A DNA stretch of 64,000 bases, taken from NCBI GenBank assembly GCA_020636105.1, contig JACJYL010000001.1:1674001-1738000 (forward strand), read 5' to 3'. Below, piece after piece: positions 35,162 to 44,336 of the stretch. The DNA is from Lewinellaceae bacterium. GTDB lineage: Bacteria; Bacteroidota; Bacteroidia; Chitinophagales; Saprospiraceae. The first letter of the stretch is position 1; each line of letters begins with the position of its first letter. The notes below the pieces were generated by a model that had not been told where the DNA came from, ran no database searches, and was given only the letters and a program-made list of their open reading frames with translations. Made by a program: the position numbers and the translations under genes.

Positions 35162-36430
35162 TTAGAGGAATACATGCAGCTGCAAGCGAATTTGTGCAAG
35201 CGCATCAGCCTGGGTCGCAATGGCTCCTTCCCTGATATCACCGGAAATCTTATGATACTCCAGGGTAAGTTTGGCATTGTGGCCATTGATGAAATAGTTC
35301 AGACCAACATCAAGGGCATTCACGGGGTCATCATACCCATCGTAGTTCCCTGTATTGAAGGCAACATACGGCATGAGTTTGGCAGATTTAACCAAGTATC
35401 CCAATTGGGCGTAAATGGCTGATCCCGTACCGGCCCATCGAGCGACGTAATTCTCGCCATAATTGAATTTCATAAAGGCAGCATAGGCGTTTAACGCTCC
35501 ATTATCCCCGGCGGGCATATCGAGAAAAGCATCCACGGCAAAATGGAAAACGCTTCCATGTTCACCTGTCGTGGCGTTGAACATGCCATTTGGATGAGCA
35601 TAGAATCCGGCTCCCACTCCAAATACCTTTTTGGCACCGAGGTAAGTGCCTACCTGATAGGGCAATTTGGTAGATTCGGTATCCCAGAAGTTATAACGGA
35701 AATATCCTTCGGCCACCATGTTGCCTGTCAGATCTCCATTGCTGTCAGGATTGGCAACACCGTTGTAAGTCCATCCACTGCTCTTCAAACTGTAATCTCC
35801 TGAAATGTTATTCCGCAAAGGTGTATTCAGGGCAATGCGATAATCAAACTTGCCAATTTCTCCCTTTGCGTAAATGCCCAGGTGGCGGGCAAACTGATCG
35901 GTGATGCCCAAAGAATGCCAGGCGACAAAAGGACGCGACTGGTCGAGGGTCATGAAGTTGAGGGTACTGGCATTCGACATACGGGTCATGCCTTTCCAGT
36001 AATGGAGTCCTCCACCGACATAAAGGCTTTTGTGGAGCTGCACTTCCGCCCAGGCATCATGCAGGAACAACTGTGGCCCGTCGCCATTGTTTCCTAAAGA
36101 AGTCAGGTTGGCTGCAGTCAGGCTGTTCAATCCCCAATGAGTAAGAATCAAAAATTTGGGAGAAATCTGTGCAAAAGCCAAAAATCTGGAACGCCTGATG
36201 CTGGTACTCAACGAAAATTTGGAATTTTCAGCCTCTAAATTGTTCGATTCCACCCAAATTTGGTGCCACATGATAAAGCGAACATACTTTTTGCCATCCT
36301 CGCTTAATTTAAGAGTTAAGGGTTTGTAGGAATGATCCTCTTCGGTCTTTTCCTGTGCGCTAAGGGGAAAACTCATCATTCCCAAAAGCAACAAAATTGC
36401 GCTGTATTGAAGTAATTTTTTGATACTCAT
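35162..36430 (-). CDS. Outer-membrane porin-like beta-barrel protein
   Basis: 422 aa from the ATG at 36430 (MSIKKLLQYSAILLLLG), with a signal peptide ending PLSAQ. The rest alternates in short amphipathic strands with aromatic girdles and ends LRLQLHVFL, a terminal beta strand with final Phe-x typical of outer-membrane barrels. The closest style is the phosphate-selective porin O/P-like group. It is first on the strand leading to the symporter and probably lets the acid substrate cross the outer membrane. A copy of the 18-bp ArsR-type operator lies 67 bases upstream. Confidence 0.8.
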   Translation of the reverse strand: MSIKKLLQYSAILLLLGMMSFPLSAQEKTEEDHSYKPLTLKLSEDGKKYVRFIMWHQIWVESNNLEAENSKFSLSTSIRRSRFLAFAQISPKFLILTHWGLNSLTAANLTSLGNNGDGPQLFLHDAWAEVQLHKSLYVGGGLHYWKGMTRMSNASTLNFMTLDQSRPFVAWHSLGITDQFARHLGIYAKGEIGKFDYRIALNTPLRNNISGDYSLKSSGWTYNGVANPDSNGDLTGNMVAEGYFRYNFWDTESTKLPYQVGTYLGAKKVFGVGAGFYAHPNGMFNATTGEHGSVFHFAVDAFLDMPAGDNGALNAYAAFMKFNYGENYVARWAGTGSAIYAQLGYLVKSAKLMPYVAFNTGNYDGYDDPVNALDVGLNYFINGHNAKLTLEYHKISGDIREGAIATQADALAQIRLQLHVFL

Positions 36431-36496
36431 AAGCACTCTCTTTTTAAAAGTTGGTGAATAATTTGGATTCAAGATTGTCTTTAAGTCGCACTAATG

Positions 36497-36514
36497 TATA
36501 TAAATATCTATATT
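36497..36514. promoter_or_regulatory. Putative ArsR-family operator upstream of the porin gene
   Basis: TATATAAATATCTATATT is the exact reverse complement of 37083-37100 in the arsR/DUF294 gap. It is an imperfect palindrome of the AT-rich form used by ArsR/SmtB regulators. At 67-84 bases before the porin start it could overlap the promoter of the whole uptake operon. Confidence 0.7.
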
Positions 36515-36589
36515 TGTCAAAACTTTTAATCCTTTTTTATTAAAATATGGCAAAATCATGTATTGAGGTAAAGTGTTCACGTGAAATAC

Positions 36590-36735
36590 TATTTGTAGAA
36601 GAAGCAATTTGACAATGCTGCGATGCTGAGATGCGGTAATGCTGTAATGGGGAAATGATGCAATGTGGCAATGATTGAATGCTGGATGGCTGGAATACTG
36701 CAGGGATACAAAGAGACAATGAAAAAAAGCGGAAA
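36590..36735. repeat. Degenerate array of AATGCTG/GATGCTG-type words
   Basis: The words AATGCTG, GATGCTGAGATGC, AATGATGC, AATGTGGC and AATGATTGAATGC follow one another without a fixed period. It looks like a decayed relative of the array at 14489-14834 in opposite orientation. A minus frame at 36758-36540 is a by-product of it. Confidence 0.65.
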
Positions 36736-36754
36736 TGATTAAAGGACGGAAGGA

Positions 36755-37045
36755 TCAAAGGGTTTTTTTCAGACTTTCGATAATATAGTAATATTCAATA
36801 TGAGACAAAGAATAAAAACTGTTTTTTCCCTCACGGGAAACCTCTACCAGTCCACAGCTTTTCATGATCCGAAGGTGATGGGAAGCTACTGCCTGTTCGA
36901 TACCGATCCGGGTGTGGATGGCTTTGACAGACAATTGTTTTTTCTCAAAAAGTAACTCAATGATGGCAATGCGCACAGGATGGGCTATCGCCCGGAGCGT
37001 CTCGGTCGCATTTTCAAGAAAGACAATATCAAAATCACTTTTCAT
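36755..37045 (-). CDS. ArsR/SmtB-family transcriptional regulator
   Basis: 96 aa, a single winged helix. It begins with a dimerisation helix, then AIAHPVRIAIIELLF, the recognition segment GIEQAVASHHLRIMKSCGLV, and the wing REGKNSFYSLS. There is no Cys pair of the metal-sensing type, so it probably responds to a non-metal signal. It is divergent from the DUF294 gene with a 59-base gap that contains the 18-bp palindrome. The same palindrome precedes the porin gene, so it likely represses itself, the DUF294 gene and the uptake operon. Confidence 0.9.
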   Translation of the reverse strand: MKSDFDIVFLENATETLRAIAHPVRIAIIELLFEKKQLSVKAIHTRIGIEQAVASHHLRIMKSCGLVEVSREGKNSFYSLSHIEYYYIIESLKKTL

Positions 37046-37082
37046 ATGTCCTGCAAATTTAATAAATTAGCACATAAATAAC

Positions 37083-37100
37083 AATATAGATATTTATATA
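37083..37100. promoter_or_regulatory. Putative ArsR-family operator in the arsR/DUF294 divergent gap
   Basis: AATATAGATATTTATATA lies 38 bases before the arsR start codon and 4 bases before the DUF294 start codon. Its inner 16 bases are palindromic except for one symmetric position. It is identical to 36497-36514 read on the other strand. Confidence 0.7.
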
Positions 37101-37104
37101 AAAA

Positions 37105-39039
37105 ATGGAAAATACAATTGCAGTAAGGATTTTTGATTTTTTGAAGAATCATCCTCCTTTTAATTTTATTGAACCATCAGAACTTCTGGGCATTTCCGAA
37201 AAAATTGAGGTCCAGTATTTCACCGATGATGAGATCATTTTCAAACAAGGTGATCCGCCTGTGGAAATGTTCTATGTCATTCAGGAAGGAGCGGTAGAGT
37301 TATTCCGACAAGTCGAAACCGACCGTGTTTTGATCGACACCTGTGACGAAGGCGATGTTTTTGGCCTGAGGCCCCTGATCGCCTCCCAGGCTTATTCCCT
37401 CACTGCCATTGTCAAAGAGGAAGCGTTGATCTATGCTATCCCGACAAAAGTTTTTCTGCCCATCCTTGAGCATAATACAAAGGTCAATCATTTTCTGACC
37501 TCAAGTTTCGCCGCAGGAGAAAGAAATCCTTACGCAAAAAACAATAAAGGCAAGCTTTTCTCCGAAAACGATCAGATCTGGCAGTCAGGCACGGAGCTTC
37601 TGGAAGTTCAGTCCATTGATCGAAGTAAAAAGCCCGTCACCTGCAAAATTGATCATACCGTAAAGGAAGCTGCCCGGACCATGAGGGATAAAAGAGTGGG
37701 ATCCATTATCATTGTCAACGACACCTGCCACCCTCTCGGTATCCTCACCGACCGGGATCTCAGAAATAAAATCGTTACCGGGGATCTTCCCCTGGATACC
37801 CGGGTCGGCGAGATCATGTCCAGCCCGGTAATTTGTATTCCTCCTTCTTCAGCAGTAGCCGAAGTACAGATCGAAATGATCAGGAAGGGGGTTCACCACC
37901 TTTGCGTGACAAAAGACGGAACACCGGAAACAGCCGTTATGGGAGTGCTTTCGGAACACGATTTGCTGGTGGTCCAGGCCAATAACCCGGCGGTATTGAT
38001 GCGCGAAATTTCCCGCGCCAGGACGGGAGAAGACCTTCGTTTCATTCGGGACAAAGCCGAATTATTGCTCAAAAAATACCTCTTCCAGGAAGTCTCCATT
38101 GCATTCATTTCCAATATCATGTCGGAAATCAATGACGCCATTATTTCCAGAGCAATCCAACTGGCGGAATGGAAACTCAACAAGGAGGGAATAACACCCC
38201 CAAAAGCCACCTTTTGCTGGCTGGGGTTGGGAAGTGAAGGCCGGGAGGAGCAGCTGCTCAGAACCGACCAGGATAATGCCATTATTTTTGAGGATGTTGC
38301 GGCTGAGGATTATAATGTCACCAAAAACTACTACCTGGAGCTCGCTAAAATAACCACTACTATACTCAATGAATGTGGTTTTGAATACTGCCCGGCGGAT
38401 ATGATGGCCAGCAATCCACGGTGGTGCCTTTCTCTTTCTGAATGGAAAAAACAATTCGAGGACTGGATATACAAACCAGGTACCCAGGAAATCATGTTTA
38501 CTACCATCTTTTTTGACTATCGGCCCATTTACGGAAATAAGGACCTGTCCCGACAATTGACGGATAGCATTTATGAATCGATCAGCAACCAGGATATCTT
38601 TCTGTCCTTTTTGGCCAAAAATGCACTGCAAAATCCCTCACCCCTATCCTTTTTCCGCAATTTCATGGTAGAAAGAAGCGGGGAACACAAAGACGACTTC
38701 GACATCAAGGCCAGGGCGATGATGCCCCTGACGGATGCTGCACGGCTGCTCATCCTCGAAGCCCGCCAATACGGAAAAAACAATACCTTTCAGCGATTTG
38801 ATCACCTGGCCAAACTCGAACCCCAAAATGCCGAACTGTACGAGCAGGCCGCCGACGCCTACGAAACGCTAATGAGATTCAGGGCTTTGCAAGGGCTGAA
38901 AAACAAAGATTCCGGTCGCTTTTTCAAACCGGAAGAACTCAATAAAATGCAACGAATGATGCTTCGGAATTGCTTTAAACCTATTAAGGATCTCCAGGAT
39001 TTGATAGAGGTGAGGTTCAGGACGAATATGATGCAATGA
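37105..39039 (+). CDS. cNMP-binding / tandem CBS / DUF294 nucleotidyltransferase-like signalling protein
   Basis: 644 aa, cytoplasmic. Residues about 15-130 are a cyclic-nucleotide-binding fold (FTDDEIIFKQGDPPVEMFYVIQEGAVELF). About 175-295 is a CBS pair (MRDKRVGSIIIVNDTCHPLGILTDRDL, GVLSEHDLLV). About 325-465 is a DUF294 nucleotidyltransferase domain with WLGLGSEGREEQLLRTDQDNA, retaining the GS...TDQD metal site of GlnD-like enzymes. About 480-640 is the helical substrate-binding domain. It may attach a nucleotide to a protein or small molecule in response to energy state. A DEDDh exonuclease gene follows by 59 bases and could reverse this. This trio near acetate symporters is also seen in Proteobacteria as I recall. 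Confidence 0.9.
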   Translation: MENTIAVRIFDFLKNHPPFNFIEPSELLGISEKIEVQYFTDDEIIFKQGDPPVEMFYVIQEGAVELFRQVETDRVLIDTCDEGDVFGLRPLIASQAYSLTAIVKEEALIYAIPTKVFLPILEHNTKVNHFLTSSFAAGERNPYAKNNKGKLFSENDQIWQSGTELLEVQSIDRSKKPVTCKIDHTVKEAARTMRDKRVGSIIIVNDTCHPLGILTDRDLRNKIVTGDLPLDTRVGEIMSSPVICIPPSSAVAEVQIEMIRKGVHHLCVTKDGTPETAVMGVLSEHDLLVVQANNPAVLMREISRARTGEDLRFIRDKAELLLKKYLFQEVSIAFISNIMSEINDAIISRAIQLAEWKLNKEGITPPKATFCWLGLGSEGREEQLLRTDQDNAIIFEDVAAEDYNVTKNYYLELAKITTTILNECGFEYCPADMMASNPRWCLSLSEWKKQFEDWIYKPGTQEIMFTTIFFDYRPIYGNKDLSRQLTDSIYESISNQDIFLSFLAKNALQNPSPLSFFRNFMVERSGEHKDDFDIKARAMMPLTDAARLLILEARQYGKNNTFQRFDHLAKLEPQNAELYEQAADAYETLMRFRALQGLKNKDSGRFFKPEELNKMQRMMLRNCFKPIKDLQDLIEVRFRTNMMQ

Positions 39040-39040
39040 T

Positions 39041-39065
39041 GTGAGGATGTGAGGATGTGAGGATG
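39041..39065. repeat. Three tandem GTGAGGAT octamers
   Basis: Immediately after the DUF294 stop codon, GTGAGGAT is repeated three times in the 59-base gap before the exonuclease gene. It is too short and regular to be coding. It may affect translation of the next gene because its units resemble purine-rich ribosome-binding sequences. Confidence 0.6.
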
Positions 39066-39098
39066 ATTTTTTATTTTTTTTAAAATTATCAATTCAAT

Positions 39099-39791
39099 AT
39101 GGGCGGTTTCAGATCATTATTTTCAGGAAATAAAAAAACCAATGCTCCGGAATTCTGGAAGGAATACCTGAGGTTTTTGGATACGGAGCCTGCCAGGCAG
39201 CAACCTATCGAAACCATCCGGTTTGTGGTTTTTGATACCGAGACCACGGGACTGAATCCAAAGACGGACAGGATTCTTTCTGTTGGCGCGGTGAGCCTGG
39301 TCTGGAATAAAATAGATTTGGGGCATACCCTGGAATCCTATGTACGCCAGGAGTCGACCAAAAAAGAAGCTGTACTGATCCATGGCATTTTACAAAACGG
39401 AAAACAGCAAAAGAAAACGGAAGAAGAGGCCGTCATTGAGTTTGTCCAATACATTAAAGATGCCGTGCTGGTGGGCCATAATGTGGCTTTTGATATCGCC
39501 ATCGTCAATGAAGCGCTTAAAAAGCTAAATGCAGGACCTTTGAAAAACAAATTGGTCGATACCGCCAAACTGGCCATCCGCGTCGATGCCAGGTCTTCCT
39601 CCGAAATGATCAAATCCTCAGATTATACCCTGGATGCGCTGTGCGAAAAATACAACATCAGCATGAGCAACCGGCACACAGCGGCCGGGGATGCCTTTAT
39701 CACAGCCGTTTTGCTCATGAAACTCCTACCCCGTTTAAAGAAGCGTGGCATCAACAACCTGAGGGATCTTTTGAAGTCCAAGGTCATGTAA
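39099..39791 (+). CDS. DEDDh 3'-5' exonuclease paired with DUF294 protein
   Basis: 230 aa. ExoI is FVVFDTETTGLNPKTD (Asp46, Glu48), ExoII is VLVGHNVAFDIAIVNEAL, and ExoIII is SNRHTAAGDAFITAVLL. There is no polymerase or helicase domain. It belongs to the DnaQ-like proteins that sit next to DUF294/CBS proteins. In that pairing it could remove nucleotides added by the nucleotidyltransferase or degrade a small nucleotide signal; a DNA repair role is the alternative. Same strand and close spacing suggest co-transcription with the preceding gene. Confidence 0.88.
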   Translation: MGGFRSLFSGNKKTNAPEFWKEYLRFLDTEPARQQPIETIRFVVFDTETTGLNPKTDRILSVGAVSLVWNKIDLGHTLESYVRQESTKKEAVLIHGILQNGKQQKKTEEEAVIEFVQYIKDAVLVGHNVAFDIAIVNEALKKLNAGPLKNKLVDTAKLAIRVDARSSSEMIKSSDYTLDALCEKYNISMSNRHTAAGDAFITAVLLMKLLPRLKKRGINNLRDLLKSKVM

Positions 39792-39892
39792 ACTGAATAT
39801 TTATGCAAACTATATATTCACTTTGTCGTCCAAAAAAATGGAACGGTTGGAATAATTGTCTTTTCTTTGTGCATTAGATCAAAATTTTCTGG

Positions 39893-42811
39893 ATGATTCT
39901 TTCTGATAATAAAAAAAAGGCGGTCTCAACCGACAGAAGTTTGTGGTTTTTGGGCGTTTTGATGGTAATTTTGATTGGTTTCCTGCTTTCTGGTCGAAAT
40001 TGGACAAAAAAAAGCGAACCCAAAATTACAGGCATATCCTGTAGTGCGGAACAGGTGGAAGGAGATTACTTTATCGAAAACGGACTGAAATTTGGCGGTG
40101 CCAAAGGCCAGGATAAACGTCATGCCCGCTCGGGAACCTACTCCTGCCAGCTGAAACCTGACCACCGCTTTGGCCTTATTTACGAAACGACTGACTTCAT
40201 CAAAGGAGCCAAATACCAGGCCTCTGTCTGGAGATTCACCGAAAGTTCCAAAGGTTTCCTGGCGGTGGAAGGCAATGAAGGCTCCAATTTCAGGATTGTG
40301 GAGCGCGTAGCCATTGAAGAAAAAGACGGCTTTGAAAAAGTCCAGATCATTTTTAATGTGCCGGAAACCCCCGGTCTGGATACCCTAAGGATATACGCCG
40401 GGGTAGATGAAGTTTCCGGAACGGTGTACGTCGACGATCTGAACATCCAGCTTTTACAGACTCAAAACCTCGACTCCGATTTCCGGCCGGATGTGCTGCG
40501 TATTGAAATAGCCCAGGAATCCTTACAAAAATTCAGCGACCAAAAGTGGAAAGCCGTCAAGGAAGGCATCCTTTTCAGTACGGATGACGACCGCGCATCC
40601 GGTAAGATTTTTTCCAAAAATGAAGGAAAGGAAATCCCTATAAAGCTACGCTTAAAAGGAGACTGGACCGATCACCTGATTGGAGATAAATGGTCATTCA
40701 GGATACAAACCAGCGGAGAAAGTTCCTGGAACCGTATGGTTACTTTTTCTATTCAGAACCCCCTGACCCGCGGATATCTTAAGGAATGGATGTTTCACAA
40801 ACTGCTGTCGGCCGAAGATGTATTAAGTCCGAAATACGATTTCATTGAAGTAAGTCTCAATCAAAAAGACCTCGGTATTTATGCCTTCGAGGAGCATTTT
40901 GACAAACAGTTGCCTGAAAGCCAGCAACGCCGTGAAGGCCCCATTATAAAATTGACGGAAGATCTTTTCTGGCTGGGCATGAAACGGCAGTTTGCCTTAC
41001 AAAAAGACGGTTCAGGGTTGTATAAAAATGCAGAGAATGCTTTTGAAGGTTCAGACATCCGCCCTTTCAAGGAAGGCAAGACCCAGGGGTCGGAAACTTT
41101 GGCTGCCGAGTTTAAAACGGCCCAAATTCTCCTCCATCAATTCAAATACAACCTGAAACCCGCCAGCGAAATATTTGACCTCAACCGCATCGCGAAATAT
41201 TTTGCGATCATGGATGTTTTGGGGGCTTACCACGGAAATTTCTGGCACAACCTTCGTTTTTATTACAACCCGGTCACCTCCCGGCTGGAACCTATAGGAT
41301 TTGATGGCTTCGGCAATGAAGAAACCCGGCTAGTGGACCAGATCGTGCTGGGATACAAAATTGACACCGAAAACCAGGGAGAAGATCTGACGAAGCTGTT
41401 GTTCAACGATCCCGTTTTTTTCAGGGTTTATATGCAACAACTCGATCGAATCACCGAACAAAGTTACCTGCAAGGCTTTTTTGCAGATATTGAGGCAGAT
41501 ATTAAGATTCGGGAGCAATTTTTAAGAAAGGAATTTCCCAATTATACTTTCCAGGAAAATCCTTTTCTCGAAAGAGCCAGAAATATTCACCTGCTCATTG
41601 CAGCCTATGGCGATGAAAGCGTCATCGCAAGGATCCAAAACCGCAACAATGGTAAGTCTTTGCTAAAAGTGAGCAATACCCATGCCTTTCCGGTAGAAAT
41701 TGCAGGGTACGGCCGGAAAAAATCGGAAATGGACCAGGAGTTCCCCGAGCCCGTTTTTGTTTTTTCCAATCCACAACATTCCGTACCAAAATATACAGAG
41801 GTAACGGTGCCCGATAAAGCTTCCTGGTTATTTTACCGGGTGGCCGGGCTGGATTCCCTGTATGCTGTGAACATCGTTGACTGGCCCATCGCTGAAGGCA
41901 TCACGCAACGACAAATGATGTTTTCGGATTCTTTGAAGAGTAATGATGTTTTTGAGGTGTCGGGCAATATGATCCTATTTAAAAAAGGAGCCCATATAAC
42001 GCGCAACGATATCAGCATACCGGGACAATACAACGTTTTTTTTGAATCAGGTGCCAGCCTGGATTTACAAAAAAATGCGGCCTTCATTTCCAATGCGCCT
42101 GTGTTTATGCTGGGCACGGAAGAACTGCCCATTCAAATTTTTTCCAGCGACGGTACCGGAAACGGGTTTTCCGTGATACAAGCCGGGCAACCCTCTAAAA
42201 TAGAATATACCCGATTCGACCAGCTCAATACGCTGAACAAAGGAGGCTGGATCCTTACGGGGGCTGTCAACTTTTTTGAATCGGAAGTCGAGATTTCAAA
42301 CGCGTCCTTCACCAACAATCATTGTGAAGACGCCCTGAATATCGTTCATACTTCATTCAAGCTTTCGCACTCCGTTGTTGCCAATACTTTCAGCGATGGT
42401 TTTGACGCCGATTTTTGCAAAGGAGAAGTCAGCAACGTCATTTTCAGGGATACGGGGAATGACGGGATGGACTTTTCGGGGAGTGTGATCACTATCTCGG
42501 ATATCGAAGTGTACAACGCCGGAGATAAGGGGCTGAGTGTGGGAGAAAATGCACAGGTACACCTCATCAGCGGGAAAATGATCGGCGCCAATACAGGAGT
42601 GGCTTCCAAGGATCTTTCCAGCCTGGTGATCGACAATTTGATCCTGGAAGACTGTATCAAAGGATTTACGGCTTACCAAAAAAAGCCGGAATACGGGAAA
42701 GCAAATATCATTGTAAAAAAATATTCCGCAAAAAATGTAAAACACCTCTACGTGCTGGACAAAGGATCTGTGCTGGACCTGGTGGGTGAGTTGTTTACGG
42801 GGGAGATTTGA
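39893..42811 (+). CDS. CotH kinase-family protein with C-terminal beta-helix
   Basis: 972 aa with one N-terminal membrane anchor (LWFLGVLMVILIGFLLSG, about 17-34). Residues about 35-190 are a carbohydrate-binding-like beta sandwich. About 215-520 is the CotH fold: KLRLKGDWTDHL, VSLNQKDLGIYAFEEHFDKQL, LEPIGFDGFGNEE. About 690-960 is a parallel beta-helix with repeated short strands (SNASFTNNHCEDALNI, SDGFDADFCKGEVSN, DTGNDGMDFSG). CotH proteins are atypical secreted protein kinases in spore coats; in Bacteroidota the substrate is unknown. It is followed by VTC-domain and DUF4956 genes, a recurring trio. Confidence 0.88.
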   Translation: MILSDNKKKAVSTDRSLWFLGVLMVILIGFLLSGRNWTKKSEPKITGISCSAEQVEGDYFIENGLKFGGAKGQDKRHARSGTYSCQLKPDHRFGLIYETTDFIKGAKYQASVWRFTESSKGFLAVEGNEGSNFRIVERVAIEEKDGFEKVQIIFNVPETPGLDTLRIYAGVDEVSGTVYVDDLNIQLLQTQNLDSDFRPDVLRIEIAQESLQKFSDQKWKAVKEGILFSTDDDRASGKIFSKNEGKEIPIKLRLKGDWTDHLIGDKWSFRIQTSGESSWNRMVTFSIQNPLTRGYLKEWMFHKLLSAEDVLSPKYDFIEVSLNQKDLGIYAFEEHFDKQLPESQQRREGPIIKLTEDLFWLGMKRQFALQKDGSGLYKNAENAFEGSDIRPFKEGKTQGSETLAAEFKTAQILLHQFKYNLKPASEIFDLNRIAKYFAIMDVLGAYHGNFWHNLRFYYNPVTSRLEPIGFDGFGNEETRLVDQIVLGYKIDTENQGEDLTKLLFNDPVFFRVYMQQLDRITEQSYLQGFFADIEADIKIREQFLRKEFPNYTFQENPFLERARNIHLLIAAYGDESVIARIQNRNNGKSLLKVSNTHAFPVEIAGYGRKKSEMDQEFPEPVFVFSNPQHSVPKYTEVTVPDKASWLFYRVAGLDSLYAVNIVDWPIAEGITQRQMMFSDSLKSNDVFEVSGNMILFKKGAHITRNDISIPGQYNVFFESGASLDLQKNAAFISNAPVFMLGTEELPIQIFSSDGTGNGFSVIQAGQPSKIEYTRFDQLNTLNKGGWILTGAVNFFESEVEISNASFTNNHCEDALNIVHTSFKLSHSVVANTFSDGFDADFCKGEVSNVIFRDTGNDGMDFSGSVITISDIEVYNAGDKGLSVGENAQVHLISGKMIGANTGVASKDLSSLVIDNLILEDCIKGFTAYQKKPEYGKANIIVKKYSAKNVKHLYVLDKGSVLDLVGELFTGEI

Positions 42812-42904
42812 TGCTGCGATGGTTTGATGCTAAGGTGACATCTACGTGCTAAGCCAGGCAGAAAGGCAAAAAGGGGGCTCCTTGAACAATACGAAAAGTG
42901 AAAT

Positions 42905-43546
42905 ATGGCTCGATTCGAGAGAAAATATAAGATCGAAGGGATGGAAGCGCAGACGGTGCGGGCCAATCTCATGCTGCATCCTGCTGGTTTCCGGGAGTTG
43001 CATCCTGACCGGCAGGTGAATAATATCTATTTTGATACGGTGGAACTGACGACTTTTCATCAGAATGTAAGCGGAGAAAATCAGCGCAAAAAATTCAGGA
43101 TGCGCTGGTATGGGGATGATTTTGACCAACTGCGATCTCCACAGTTTGAAATAAAAATAAAGCACAACGAACTGGGCTGGAAAAAAGTGACCCAATGCCC
43201 TGACCTGGCTTTTTCGGAGCTGGAAACCATTACGGCCCTGGCGAATGAACATTCTGAAAATTTTGCCCCATTGTACCCGGTTTTGCTCAATTCGTATGAG
43301 CGTTCCTATTTTACTTCGGCTGACGGAAAATTCAGGATAACCATTGACTGGAATCTACGGTATTATTCATTGATGGGTCAAACCGTTTTTTTGGGTTATT
43401 TGCAGGAGGAGCCGGGCATCATACTGGAGATAAAATACGAAGAGGAAGATGATCAGCAGGCAGGTTTTGTGCTTCAAAATCTTCCGTACCGGCATACCAA
43501 AAGCTCGAAGTATGTGAATGGCGTGTCGATGACGGCCATGTTTTGA
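42905..43546 (+). CDS. VTC-domain protein (polyphosphate polymerase-like)
   Basis: 213 aa. MARFERKYKIEGMEAQTVRANL and NNIYFDTVELTTFHQNVSG, with RKKFRMRWYG and FEIKIKHNELGWKK, are the basic tunnel strands of the VTC/TTM fold. YEEEDDQQ near the end supplies acidic metal ligands. Yeast Vtc4 makes polyphosphate with this domain; bacterial versions next to CotH and DUF4956 are not well characterised. It lies 93 bases after the CotH gene and 103 before DUF4956, probably one transcript. Confidence 0.88.
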   Translation: MARFERKYKIEGMEAQTVRANLMLHPAGFRELHPDRQVNNIYFDTVELTTFHQNVSGENQRKKFRMRWYGDDFDQLRSPQFEIKIKHNELGWKKVTQCPDLAFSELETITALANEHSENFAPLYPVLLNSYERSYFTSADGKFRITIDWNLRYYSLMGQTVFLGYLQEEPGIILEIKYEEEDDQQAGFVLQNLPYRHTKSSKYVNGVSMTAMF

Positions 43547-43649
43547 GGTTACTGGTTTTGAGGAACTTTGAAACTTAGCCATATTAATAAAATAATCATA
43601 AATTTGTGCCCTCTTTTATGGAGGCAGACATCCAAAAAAATCATATTCA

Positions 43650-44327
43650 ATGTCAAAATTTGAAGAATATCTCAATCAATTTTCCAATACGATCAGTTTT
43701 GGCGATTTCATGATTGGATTTTTGCTGACGGCTGTCCTGGCCATTTTGATCCGCAATTTTTATGTCAGGTACGGCACGGCCATCTCCAACCGAAAACGAT
43801 TTGCCAACAACTTCCTGGCGCTTGCCCTCATCGTGATGTTGATCATTACCATTGTAAAATCCTCCCTGGCCCTATCCCTTGGATTGGTGGGAGCCTTGTC
43901 AATCGTAAGGTTCAGGGCGGCCATCAAGGATCCTGAAGAGCTGGTCTATTTATTTTTGGTCATCGGCCTGGGGCTGGCCACCGGCGCCGGGCAATTCATC
44001 ATTGCTTTGGTCGCTATTCCGTTGATTTTATTGCTCTTATGGTTGTATTACAGGTTTACCGGCCACAAAACGACCACCAAAGGCAACAACACCCTCATCC
44101 ATCTGCGCATCAAGGAAAAAAGCATCCAGAAGATCAGCGATATCTTCCTGAAACACCTGCCTTACGTGGAACTCAAACGCATGGACCTGCTCGCTGACGG
44201 GCTCGACCTGACCTACATCTGCCAGGCGGATTCCGTTGGGCAGTTCGATGATCTGAAGGAAGAGTTGACACAGCTGGATAAGGGCATTACCTTTTCGTTA
44301 GTGGATAATCCGGGAATGATTGTGTGA
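43650..44327 (+). CDS. DUF4956 membrane protein
   Basis: 225 aa. Three to four helices fill residues 15-140 (FMIGFLLTAVLAILIRNFYV, FLALALIVMLIITIVKSSLALSLGLVGALSIVRFRAAI, VYLFLVIGLGLATGAG). The segment SIVRFRAAIKDPEELVYLF is the DUF4956 hallmark. A soluble alpha/beta domain of about 80 residues follows. It commonly accompanies VTC-domain proteins and may form the membrane part of a polyphosphate or cell-surface synthesis system. Third gene of the CotH-VTC-DUF4956 trio. Confidence 0.9.
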   Translation: MSKFEEYLNQFSNTISFGDFMIGFLLTAVLAILIRNFYVRYGTAISNRKRFANNFLALALIVMLIITIVKSSLALSLGLVGALSIVRFRAAIKDPEELVYLFLVIGLGLATGAGQFIIALVAIPLILLLLWLYYRFTGHKTTTKGNNTLIHLRIKEKSIQKISDIFLKHLPYVELKRMDLLADGLDLTYICQADSVGQFDDLKEELTQLDKGITFSLVDNPGMIV

Positions 44328-44336
44328 GGGGGGGCT

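Noticed and set aside
36540..36758. Minus-strand 72-residue frame next to the ArsR gene
   Set aside because: Lies over the degenerate AATGCTG-type array and overlaps the ArsR stop; composition follows the repeat.
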